Positions 1 through 7,166 of a stretch of DNA of 44,085 nt are shown here, piece by piece. The stretch spans positions 1 to 44,085 of the forward strand of contig JAFZXZ010000027.1 in the NCBI GenBank assembly GCA_017616555.1, in the 5' to 3' direction. Origin of the DNA: a bacterium (lineage in GTDB: Bacteria; Auribacterota; UBA3054). How positions within the stretch are numbered: the stretch's first letter is position 1; each line of letters begins with the position of its first letter. The notes below the pieces were generated by a model. It was not told the origin of the DNA. It saw only the letters and a program-made list of their open reading frames with translations, and made no database searches. A program made the position numbers and the translations under genes.

Positions 1-14
1 AAAGGAGTTCAACT

Positions 15-392
15 ATGACCGAACTGAAATTCTACCAGTGCAAACACTGCGGCAACATCATTGCTTTCGCCAAATCGAGCGGCGTTCCCGTCGTCTGCTG
101 CGGCGAAAAAATGGAGGAACTCGTTCCCAACACCACCGACGCTTCGGTTGAAAAACACGTGCCGGTAATTTCCGTCGAGGGGAGCAAAGTCACCGTATCC
201 ATAGGCTCCGCGGCGCACCCCATGACGGAAGCGCATTACATCGAATGGATCGCCATCCAGACCAAGAACGGCAACCAGAGGAAGGCCCTGACGCCTTCTG
301 ACGAACCGAAGGCGGAGTTCCCCCTCCTGCCCGGCGACGAAGTCATCCAAGCCCTGGCTTACTGCAATCTGCACGGCCTCTGGAAAAAGTAG
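15..392 (+). CDS. dfx: Superoxide reductase (desulfoferrodoxin, two-iron type)
   Basis: Reduces superoxide to hydrogen peroxide in the cytoplasm of anaerobes, taking electrons from rubredoxin-like donors. The 125-residue product has the full two-domain layout. An N-terminal desulforedoxin-type Fe(Cys)4 site is formed by C9, C12, C28 and C29. The catalytic neelaredoxin site is formed by H48, H68, H74, C117 and H120, and the E46-K47 pair before H48 matches the catalytic Glu-Lys of the family. The length is normal for class I superoxide reductase. A strong ribosome site (AAAGGAG, 1-7) lies 7 nt before the ATG. The promoter would be left of the window. It is followed 4 nt later by an unrelated small membrane protein. 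All ligand residues are present, so function is secure. Confidence 0.96.
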   Translation: MTELKFYQCKHCGNIIAFAKSSGVPVVCCGEKMEELVPNTTDASVEKHVPVISVEGSKVTVSIGSAAHPMTEAHYIEWIAIQTKNGNQRKALTPSDEPKAEFPLLPGDEVIQALAYCNLHGLWKK

Positions 393-396
393 TTAG

Positions 397-831
397 ATGA
401 GGCCTGCTCATTTTGCCAGGTTGGCGATCATAATGGCCTTGTTTTTCGCCGCGGGGCACCTAATTTACGCCGCGGCGCTCTATACGGCCAAGGACGACCA
501 TGCGAAGATCGAGAGGATCGAGACGACGCGCCAGGCGGCGCCCTTCGCGCTCGACATGCTTCTTGTCCTGGGCGTTTATTTCACGGGGCTTCTGGCCTCT
601 TCGGTCAAGAAGTCTCCAAATATAATCTCCCGCAAGCGCCAGTACACGATCCTCTGCTTCGTGCTGCTGGTTTTCTTAGCGCTCATTATCTGGCGGACCG
701 GGCAGGAGCCGCTTATACGGCCCATAATGAGGCGGCACGTTTTCATGGCGGTCGTCTTCGCGCTTTTGGGCCTTTACAATAAGCGGCACTTCGCCCTGAC
801 AAAGGAAGAGGAGGCCTGTTATGAAAGGTAA
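397..831 (+). CDS. Small polytopic membrane protein, unknown function
   Basis: A 144-residue protein with about four hydrophobic segments (roughly residues 7-27, 49-67, 83-99 and 113-127), linked by short charged loops. I do not recognise the family. It starts 4 nt after the superoxide reductase stop and its end overlaps the next gene, a lipoprotein, by 11 nt, so the three are probably co-transcribed. No clear Shine-Dalgarno precedes the ATG, which suggests translational coupling to the upstream gene. It could be an inner-membrane partner of the downstream lipoprotein, but that is inferred only from the overlap. Confidence 0.75.
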   Translation: MRPAHFARLAIIMALFFAAGHLIYAAALYTAKDDHAKIERIETTRQAAPFALDMLLVLGVYFTGLLASSVKKSPNIISRKRQYTILCFVLLVFLALIIWRTGQEPLIRPIMRRHVFMAVVFALLGLYNKRHFALTKEEEACYER

Positions 832-1492
832 ACTGCTGTTCTTTTCGGCTTCCGTTTTCCTATTAGTCTCCTGCGCGACCGTTACGCCCGAGCCAAGTGA
901 ACAGCCGGTTTTCGTTCCGGACCGGAAGGAGACGGCGGTGAAAGAGATCAGGGAGAACAAAAGCAAGAACGCCGACAGTATCTTCCGCTACACCGTCGAT
1001 CTGGAAATAGAGACGCTAGACCAGGGAAAGCAGAGAATAGCGGCCATGGCGCTCTGGCAGCCGGATAAGGCGGTCCGCTGGCGCTTGAAATACATGGGCT
1101 TCACCTTTTTCTCCGCGCTCGGCAACAACGACATTTGGCTCTTGTTCTTAGAGGACGCCGGGATCGTTTACAAGTGCCCCGCCGCGCGATTGCAGTATGT
1201 CGTGGCGCCCAACATCCCGCCCCTGGCCTGGAGGGTGCTCTCCCACTCGCTGGGCGGCTTCTGCCCCGAAACCGGACGCATAAGCAAGGCCTACGAGAGC
1301 GGCAGCAGGGTAGTTTTGGAGACCGCCGACGGGACGTTGGCTTACGACGAGCTTTTCCTGCCCGCGCAAGGCTATTGGGAAGCCGCGTCCGGCGAAAAAT
1401 GCCGGGGCGTTTTCAGCAAGCCGGAAAAAGTCAATGCGCCCCACGCCTTCGAGCCCTGCACGAACAAATACCGCGTGATGAATCTGCAGTAA
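821..1492 (+). CDS. Outer-membrane-type lipoprotein, LolB/LolA-like candidate
   Basis: A 223-residue lipoprotein: basic start, hydrophobic stretch and lipobox L-V-S-C ending at C18, so it should be lipidated at C18. After a Pro/Glu-rich linker (residues 20-35) the body looks like a beta-rich fold with alternating polar and hydrophobic strands and a W-x-P-D-K-A-V-R-W-R stretch. This resembles the concave-sheet LolA/LolB or DUF4292 type, but I see no diagnostic motif and the family is a guess. The ribosome site GAGGAGG lies inside the previous gene, which it overlaps by 11 nt. The next gene, rlmN, starts 1 nt after its stop. Confidence 0.7.
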   Translation: MKGKLLFFSASVFLLVSCATVTPEPSEQPVFVPDRKETAVKEIRENKSKNADSIFRYTVDLEIETLDQGKQRIAAMALWQPDKAVRWRLKYMGFTFFSALGNNDIWLLFLEDAGIVYKCPAARLQYVVAPNIPPLAWRVLSHSLGGFCPETGRISKAYESGSRVVLETADGTLAYDELFLPAQGYWEAASGEKCRGVFSKPEKVNAPHAFEPCTNKYRVMNLQ

Positions 1493-1493
1493 G

Positions 1494-2525
1494 ATGGAAG
1501 AAGCCAGTTTGCCTTCAATTTCGGAAGAGCTTTTCAAGCCTCTCGAAAATTGGTTTATCGAAGCGGGCGAAAAGCCCTACCGCTTCCGCCAGCTCATGGA
1601 CTGGTACTTCAAGCGTCCGGAAGTCAGGAGTTTTGATGAACTGGCGAATTTTCCCAAAGCGCTGAAGGAAAAGCTGAATGAGAATTTTGCCTTTTTGAGC
1701 CTTTCTTTGGAAGACGTAAATTCTGCTCCGGACGGATCCAAAAAGCAGACGCTTATATTGCGCGACGGCTTTGTCACGGAGACCGTGACGATGCCGATGG
1801 AAGGCTACTCTACTGTCTGTTTATCGACGCAGGTCGGCTGTCCCGTTGGCTGCCGCTTTTGTTTCAGTGGGCGTCACGGCTTGAAGAGAAACTTAACGGC
1901 CGGCGAAATGGCGGACAGTCTGCGCTGCTCCCTGCCGGCTTCCGGAGCGGAGAGCTTAAACCTTGTAATTATGGGTATGGGCGAGCCTTTTTACAATTAC
2001 GAGGCGCTGAAAGCTTTTCTCAATATTTGCAAGGGCGGTTTCGGCATCGGCTCAAGAAGGGTGACGGTCTCGACGGTCGGCGTTCTTCCCGGGATAGAAA
2101 GATTCGCCCAAGACTTTCCGCAGATGAACCTGGCGGTCTCTTTGCACGCTCCCAATGAAGAATTGCGCCGCAAGCTCATTCCCAGGGCGCCCTCCGAAAT
2201 AAAGGAACTTTTGCCTTCCTTAAAAAAATACTTCGCCGCCACGAAAAGGCTCGTCACTTTCGAATACGCCATGATAAGGGACGTGAACGACAGCGTAATG
2301 GAAGCAAAAGAATTGTGCGAACTTTTGAGGGGCTTCGACTGCAAAGTGAACCTCATTCCCCTAAACGACGTGCCGGGCGGCGAATTCAAACCAAGCGCGA
2401 AAGAGAGTTTGGAGCGCTTCGTAAATTATCTGAGGGAGCGCGACATGAACGTCACCGTAAGGCGCAGCCTGGGCGGGACGGTCGGCGGAGCCTGCGGGCA
2501 ATTAGCCGACAAGAGGAACAATTAA
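1494..2525 (+). CDS. rlmN: 23S rRNA (adenine-C2)-methyltransferase RlmN, radical SAM
   Basis: Methylates C2 of A2503 in 23S rRNA, and in many bacteria A37 of some tRNAs, by a radical SAM mechanism. The 343-residue length is normal. The 4Fe-4S cysteines are C116, C120 and C123 (C-x3-C-x2-C). The two cysteines of the methyl-transfer mechanism are also present: C109, seven residues before the cluster motif as C118 is in E. coli, and C334 in the C-terminal G-A-C-G-Q stretch, equivalent to E. coli C355. The N-terminal helical domain (residues 20-60, Y-R-F-R-Q-L) is also typical. The start lies 1 nt after the preceding lipoprotein stop. The stop overlaps the stop of the convergent minus-strand gene at 2522-2525. 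Confidence 0.96.
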   Translation: MEEASLPSISEELFKPLENWFIEAGEKPYRFRQLMDWYFKRPEVRSFDELANFPKALKEKLNENFAFLSLSLEDVNSAPDGSKKQTLILRDGFVTETVTMPMEGYSTVCLSTQVGCPVGCRFCFSGRHGLKRNLTAGEMADSLRCSLPASGAESLNLVIMGMGEPFYNYEALKAFLNICKGGFGIGSRRVTVSTVGVLPGIERFAQDFPQMNLAVSLHAPNEELRRKLIPRAPSEIKELLPSLKKYFAATKRLVTFEYAMIRDVNDSVMEAKELCELLRGFDCKVNLIPLNDVPGGEFKPSAKESLERFVNYLRERDMNVTVRRSLGGTVGGACGQLADKRNN

Positions 2526-3139
2526 TCGTTTGGCACGAAAGTGTCTTTGTTTTCAGCCCACCACTTCTTCCATTCCTCGGCGGTCTCGTAATTCGCGTCG
2601 GTGTAAAAACCGAGGTTGAAGATGGCCATTTCTACGACGTTGGAATAGGGATTGTCGAGGCAGTCGATCATGACCTGGTATTTTTTGCGGCCTTTGCAGT
2701 AGTCCGAGATCGTCTCAATGGCGGCGTCCCTGACGTCCTCGTTCTCATCCTTGAGAAGCGGCACCATGTCGTCCAGCATGAAGTTTATGCCGGCGTAGTC
2801 CTCCAGCGCGTAAAGCGCCTGCTCCCTTAAGTCGGCGCTCTCGCTTTGGAGCATTTTTCTGAATGCCGCTCTGACGGAAGGCCCGCGGCTGGTGGTCTTG
2901 CTCAGCAAGGTTGCCAGCTGTCCCAATACCACGACGTTGGTCTCTTTTTCCACCTGCTTAAGAAGCGCGTCAGTCTCGGCGTATTTGGAAGTTTTGGCTA
3001 TGACGGCGATATTCTCCGCTTCGAACAAAGGTTCGCCTTTTATGTCAATAGTTTTAGCGGCTTGCTTTTCTTTGTCGCAAGCGGTAAGGCTAAGAGATAT
3101 CATAGCTAAAACAACGAGGCAAAAACTAATTCTGGACAT
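2522..3139 (-). CDS. HEAT-repeat-like lipoprotein
   Basis: A 205-residue predicted lipoprotein with lipobox L-T-A-C ending at C21. From about residue 50 to 195 it is made of helical pairs with HEAT-like signatures, such as the stretches around S-A-D-L-R-E-Q-A-L-Y-A-L and N-E-D-V-R-D-A-A-I-E-T-I. HEAT repeats usually bind proteins. A ribosome site (GGAG, minus strand, about 3146-3149) precedes the ATG. It is transcribed divergently from argF and has its own extended -10. The stop shares bases with the rlmN stop. The partner or process it serves cannot be told from the sequence. Confidence 0.8.
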   Translation of the reverse strand: MSRISFCLVVLAMISLSLTACDKEKQAAKTIDIKGEPLFEAENIAVIAKTSKYAETDALLKQVEKETNVVVLGQLATLLSKTTSRGPSVRAAFRKMLQSESADLREQALYALEDYAGINFMLDDMVPLLKDENEDVRDAAIETISDYCKGRKKYQVMIDCLDNPYSNVVEMAIFNLGFYTDANYETAEEWKKWWAENKDTFVPND

Positions 3140-3168
3140 GCAATTTCTCCTTTGAATATTCTTCTTTT

Positions 3169-3177
3169 ATTTTAGCA
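3169..3177 (-). promoter_or_regulatory. Extended -10 promoter element for the HEAT lipoprotein
   Basis: Reading the minus strand, TGCTAAAAT (3177 down to 3169) is an extended -10 hexamer about 30 nt upstream of the ATG at 3139. No good -35 is seen at 16-18 bp, as expected for an extended -10 promoter. The same nine bases recur at 26586-26594 in front of another gene. Confidence 0.5.
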
Positions 3178-3229
3178 AAAAGGCTGATTTGAGTTGGAGA
3201 AATCGCACCTATGTTTTCAAAGCCGTTTT

Positions 3230-3238
3230 TGGTATAAT
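3230..3238 (+). promoter_or_regulatory. Extended -10 promoter element for argF and perhaps the EPS operon
   Basis: TGGTATAAT is a perfect extended -10 about 47 nt upstream of the argF ATG. The -35 region is weak. It is the only convincing promoter I see between here and about 22.9 kb on the plus strand, so it may drive argF and the EPS genes behind it. Confidence 0.6.
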
Positions 3239-3284
3239 CTTAAATTACCTAAAAGAACAAAATATTACGTTGGGAGAATTAATT

Positions 3285-4220
3285 ATGGCAGATCGCAAGA
3301 ATTTGCTCAGGATGACAGATCTCAGCAAGGAGACGCTGGATAAGCTTTTGAAAGTCTCCGCTGCTTTGAAGAAAGAACCGGTTAACGACCTCTTGAAGGG
3401 CGAGACGCTCGCTTTGATATTTGAAAAGCCGAGCCTGAGGACCCGCGTCAGCTTTCAGCTGGCCGCCGAGGAAATGGGCGGCCGCGCGCTGGTTCTGCGT
3501 CCGGACGAGATCAAGATGGGCGTCAGGGAAGCGGTGAAAGACATCGCGCGTTACCTTTCCAGGAACGTTACCATCGCGGCCATGCGCGTCTTCTCCCACG
3601 GCACTTTGGACGAATTCGCCCGCTACGCCACCATCCCGGTCGTCAACGCGCTCTGCGACGAAGAGCATCCCTGCCAGGCCTTCGCCGATCTCCTTACCAT
3701 CCAGGAATGCTTCGGCAAAACGAAAGGCATAAACATTACTTACCTCGGCGACGGCAACAACGTCTGCATTTCCCTGATGCTCGGCGCGGCCATGACCGGC
3801 GCCAACATGACGGTCGGCTGCCCCAAGGGCTTCGAGCCGCCCAAAGAGATAATCGAGGAAGCCAAGACGATCGCGGCCACGACCGGGTCCGTGATAAACA
3901 TCGTAAACGATCCCAAAGCGGCGGCCAAGGGCGCCGATGTTCTCTACACGGACGTTTGGGTCAGCATGGGCCAGGAAGACGAGAAAGCCACCAAGATGAA
4001 AGCCTTCGAGGGATTCTGCCTTGACGATGATTGCCTGAAGCTCGCCTCCCCCGAAGCGATCGTTTTGCACTGCCTGCCCGCCCACAGGGGCGAGGAGATC
4101 ACCGACTCCGTCATCGAGAGCAAGAATTCCCGCGTCTTCCAGGAAGCGGAGAATCGCCGCCACGTTGAGAAGGCCGCCCTTCTCTACGCCCTGGGTAAAC
4201 TGGACCAAGTCAAGATCTGA
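3285..4220 (+). CDS. argF: Ornithine carbamoyltransferase
   Basis: Converts ornithine and carbamoyl phosphate to citrulline in cytoplasmic arginine synthesis. From the ATG at 3285 the product is 311 residues, the usual size. Motifs: S-L-R-T-R at 50-54 (carbamoyl-phosphate loop), H-P-C-Q at 128-131, the D-V-W-V-S-M-G ornithine-side loop, and H-C-L-P-A-H-R-G at 262-269 with the catalytic cysteine. An upstream in-frame start at 3189 would put the promoter inside the gene. The ATG at 3285 has GGGAG at 3272-3276 and is preferred. No other arginine gene is nearby. The stop lies 5 nt before the CpsB-type phosphatase, so argF appears to head the EPS operon. Confidence 0.95.
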   Translation: MADRKNLLRMTDLSKETLDKLLKVSAALKKEPVNDLLKGETLALIFEKPSLRTRVSFQLAAEEMGGRALVLRPDEIKMGVREAVKDIARYLSRNVTIAAMRVFSHGTLDEFARYATIPVVNALCDEEHPCQAFADLLTIQECFGKTKGINITYLGDGNNVCISLMLGAAMTGANMTVGCPKGFEPPKEIIEEAKTIAATTGSVINIVNDPKAAAKGADVLYTDVWVSMGQEDEKATKMKAFEGFCLDDDCLKLASPEAIVLHCLPAHRGEEITDSVIESKNSRVFQEAENRRHVEKAALLYALGKLDQVKI

Positions 4221-4225
4221 AAACA

Positions 4226-5035
4226 ATGGCGCTTTTCAATTTCTGGCACAAGAAGAAGGAAGAGGAGAAGGAAGAGGAGCTCTTTCCGAAAATCGACCTT
4301 CACGCCCACATCCTGCCTGACGTCGACGACGGCAGCAAGGACGAGGCTATGACGCTTGAAATGATGGAAGCGGCCCTGAAGGCTTACGTCGTGCACATCA
4401 ACGCCACGGCGCACCACAGGAACAGCCTTTCCCCAGAAGTCGAAGAGATACGCCGGGCGTTTTTAAAGGCAAAGGAACTGCGCGATAAAAATCAGCTTCC
4501 GCTTTCCCTTTCCTGTTCTCTTGAAACTGAATTTTATCCGGAAGTTGAAAACCTCTTCAAGGATTGCCGGATCTCTTTGACCGGCAAGGGAGGAAAATAC
4601 GCCCTGATTGAATTTACTGCCGACGTCAACAGCCAGTCGGCCATTGCGGCAGTCTTCCAGCTTTCGCTTTCGGGCTACCGCCCGATTATCGTTCATCCCG
4701 AACGTTTCTACTTTGTCCAGCGCAAGCCCGAAGTCGCGGGGGAATTGCAGAATAGGGGCGCCCTCATTATGCCGAACGCCACGAGCTTTATGGGACACTA
4801 CGGCTTGACCGCCATGGAAACTGCGGAAAAGATATTGAAGGACGGATTTGCCGACGCGCTCTCTTCTGACGCCCACCGTCCCGAATATTACGAGCAGTAT
4901 CTTCTTGGCTGCAAGCATGTCGCCAAAAAGTTCGGCTCGCATCTTCTTTATGAACTCACCTGGAAAACGCCGTGCCGCATTCTTGGCTATGAGCCGGAGA
5001 GCGAACGCGACGATTATGATCCGTTTGAAAAATAA
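4226..5035 (+). CDS. CpsB/CapC-type tyrosine-protein phosphatase (PHP domain)
   Basis: Metal-dependent phosphatase that dephosphorylates the partner BY-kinase in capsule and EPS assembly. Metal-binding motifs of the PHP fold are all visible: D24-L-H26-A-H28 with D-V-D-D-G-S after it, the HH pair at 63-64, E102, H-P-E-R at 157-160 and S-D-A-H at 214-217. The length (269) is normal for CpsB, CapC and YwqE. The N-terminus carries a Lys/Glu-rich stretch (residues 9-19) not needed for catalysis. It lies 5 nt after argF and 39 nt before the Wzc-type kinase, its expected substrate. CpsB and BY-kinase neighbours are the classic arrangement. Confidence 0.92.
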   Translation: MALFNFWHKKKEEEKEEELFPKIDLHAHILPDVDDGSKDEAMTLEMMEAALKAYVVHINATAHHRNSLSPEVEEIRRAFLKAKELRDKNQLPLSLSCSLETEFYPEVENLFKDCRISLTGKGGKYALIEFTADVNSQSAIAAVFQLSLSGYRPIIVHPERFYFVQRKPEVAGELQNRGALIMPNATSFMGHYGLTAMETAEKILKDGFADALSSDAHRPEYYEQYLLGCKHVAKKFGSHLLYELTWKTPCRILGYEPESERDDYDPFEK

Positions 5036-5074
5036 ATTTATTAAAACCATAAACCATAAAAGACCAGATCCACT

Positions 5075-7153
5075 ATGAACGAACAGCAGAATTGGGAAGC
5101 CAAAACGGAAGAGCGGGACATCCGCTATTACTTTGAAGTTCTTACCAAATACGCGCCTCTGATCTTCATCATCACGGTCATTACGACCGGTTTGGCGGTT
5201 GCTATCACCCTCAACATGCACAAGGTTTATCAAGGGAAAGTCCTCTTGTGCATTGAGCCGCAGGACAACAACATCATAGACAACAACAGGGTCAGCGACC
5301 AGCGCGCCTACGCTCTGAGGCAGACGCAGATCCAGATGTTCTACAGCCGCAACCTCATTAAAAACACGCTGGAAACTCTGAGGACCAATACGCTTGCCTC
5401 CTTCAGTCTCCCCAACCGCAGGGCGACGGACGCGCAGCTGATCACGGCCTTCTCCAAAAAGATCTCTCTGAAATCCGAGATGCGCACCGACCTGGTCTGG
5501 CTTTATGTGGAGGACGAGGACAAGAAACGTGCGGCTATCTACGCGAACACTCTGGCGGAAACATACATTCGCTTCAACATTCAGAGCCGCATGAAGGTCA
5601 TGGGCCTCTATTACGAGCAGATGAACGACAAAGCCAACGCCAAAAAGGCCGACCTTATCGCCGAAGAACAGGCTCTGCTCGAATACAAGAGCACCAACAA
5701 CTACCAGAACATCTCCGGCCACATAGAGCTTCTGAACACCGAGATCGCTGAGCTGCAGCATGAATTGCAGAACAACATGGCGCGTCTTGACGACAAGGAG
5801 TTAACAGACACGGAAAAATTCACGCTGAAGGAAGCCAACGGCAAAATAAACCGCGACATCGCGACCAAGAGAGCCGCTATCGTCTCTTTGGACGAGATTC
5901 TAAAGAACGTCAAAGTCCGCGAGATGCAGGTGGAGTCCATCCGCAGCCAGTACAGCGATCTTTTGGCCCTGGTCTCCAAGTTTGCTCTCGGCAGCAATAT
6001 GAAAAATTACAACGTCCGAATCGTGGACTATGCCGAAACTCCCACAACGCCAATCAAGCCCAACGCGGTCAACAATCTTATCATGGGCTTGGTCATCGGG
6101 CTGCTCTTGGGCCTTGGCTTAACGTTCTTCCTGGAATATTGGGACGACACTTTGAAGACGCCTGACGACGTTGAGCGCTTCATTCATCTGCCTGTCATGG
6201 GCACGGTCCCCAAGATGCTGAAGAGCAACAATGTCCAGGAGCTGGAGCGTATCGTGGAATTCTATCCCAAGAGCATCATTACGGAGAGCTACCAGTCCAT
6301 CAGGACTAACATTCTCTTCTCAAGCTCCAAGCCCATCAAGACGATGGTCATCACGAGCTCGGCCATGAGCGAAGGTAAGACGACGACCGCGTCCAACGTC
6401 GCCCAGGTCATGGCGGCGGCCGGCGACAAGGTCCTCCTGATAGACGCCGATATGCGCCGTCCGCGCGTGCACAAGATCTTCGGCATTGAGAACGAAGGCG
6501 GTCTTTCCGCTTATCTGGTCGGCATGAAAGAAATAGGCGACCTTGTCAGCAAAACGACTATGGCGAATCTTGACATCATCAACGCCGGACACACTCCGCC
6601 TGTTCCTGTAGAGCTTCTGAACTCGCCGAGGCTCGGCGAACTGATCAAATGGGCTGGAGAGCACTACGACAGAGTCATTGTTGACGCTCCGCCTTATATG
6701 GTCGTGACTGACTCCGCCATCATTGCCCAGCATACCGACGCGGCGCTCCTGGTGGCCAACGGCGACAGAACGCCGAGGGATCAGGTCAAGAACTGCGTGC
6801 TGCAACTGAAGAAGATCAACATCAACGTTCTCGGCATTATTCTGAACAACGTTGACATTAGCCGCGGCGGCTACTACCGCTACGGTTACACGTACTCTTA
6901 CTACCGCTCCTATCGCGCGTACCGCAGCTCTTACAGAAGCGCCTATAAGAGCGCTTACAAGAGCGCCTACAGAAGCGCCTATCAAAGCGCTTACAGAAGC
7001 GACGACGACAAGAAGAAGGAAGTTAAGACCGCTGCTGCCAATCCTGCCGACAATCGCCGCAAGGCTCTGGAAGCTTACGAGAAAATGCTCAAAGAGCGCG
7101 AATCGGCCAAGACGGAAGGCAAGGAAAACAAGGATAACGAAAAGAAGAGCTAA
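5075..7153 (+). CDS. Wzc-type polysaccharide co-polymerase and bacterial tyrosine kinase
   Basis: Inner-membrane chain-length regulator fused to a BY-kinase; it cycles between phosphorylated and unphosphorylated states to drive EPS polymerisation and export. The layout is a TM helix near residues 30-50, a periplasmic Wzz-type domain with coiled-coil stretches (about 190-300), a second TM near 333-352, then the kinase. Walker A is S-E-G-K-T-T around 432-437, Walker A' is L-L-I-D-A-D-M-R-R-P ending at 463, and Walker B is V-I-V-D-A-P-P around D537. The C-terminus has an unusual tyrosine cluster: 15 Tyr in residues 600-640, partly as S-A-Y-(K/R/Q) tandem repeats, followed by a charged Lys/Glu tail. 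No clear Shine-Dalgarno is seen before the ATG. No wza-like exporter is in the window. Confidence 0.93.
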   Translation: MNEQQNWEAKTEERDIRYYFEVLTKYAPLIFIITVITTGLAVAITLNMHKVYQGKVLLCIEPQDNNIIDNNRVSDQRAYALRQTQIQMFYSRNLIKNTLETLRTNTLASFSLPNRRATDAQLITAFSKKISLKSEMRTDLVWLYVEDEDKKRAAIYANTLAETYIRFNIQSRMKVMGLYYEQMNDKANAKKADLIAEEQALLEYKSTNNYQNISGHIELLNTEIAELQHELQNNMARLDDKELTDTEKFTLKEANGKINRDIATKRAAIVSLDEILKNVKVREMQVESIRSQYSDLLALVSKFALGSNMKNYNVRIVDYAETPTTPIKPNAVNNLIMGLVIGLLLGLGLTFFLEYWDDTLKTPDDVERFIHLPVMGTVPKMLKSNNVQELERIVEFYPKSIITESYQSIRTNILFSSSKPIKTMVITSSAMSEGKTTTASNVAQVMAAAGDKVLLIDADMRRPRVHKIFGIENEGGLSAYLVGMKEIGDLVSKTTMANLDIINAGHTPPVPVELLNSPRLGELIKWAGEHYDRVIVDAPPYMVVTDSAIIAQHTDAALLVANGDRTPRDQVKNCVLQLKKININVLGIILNNVDISRGGYYRYGYTYSYYRSYRAYRSSYRSAYKSAYKSAYRSAYQSAYRSDDDKKKEVKTAAANPADNRRKALEAYEKMLKERESAKTEGKENKDNEKKS
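6872..7000 (+). repeat. Tyrosine-rich tandem repeat tail in the BY-kinase gene
   Basis: In-frame repetitive DNA encoding residues 600-640. The second half is an approximately 12-bp unit (agcgcctayaag and variants, about 6936-7000) giving S-A-Y-K, S-A-Y-K, S-A-Y-R, S-A-Y-Q, S-A-Y-R. Units differ mostly at third positions and at the Lys/Arg/Gln codon. The repeat keeps the frame and would let tyrosine number change by slippage or recombination. Confidence 0.85.
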
Positions 7154-7166
7154 GTAAGGAGCCGCC

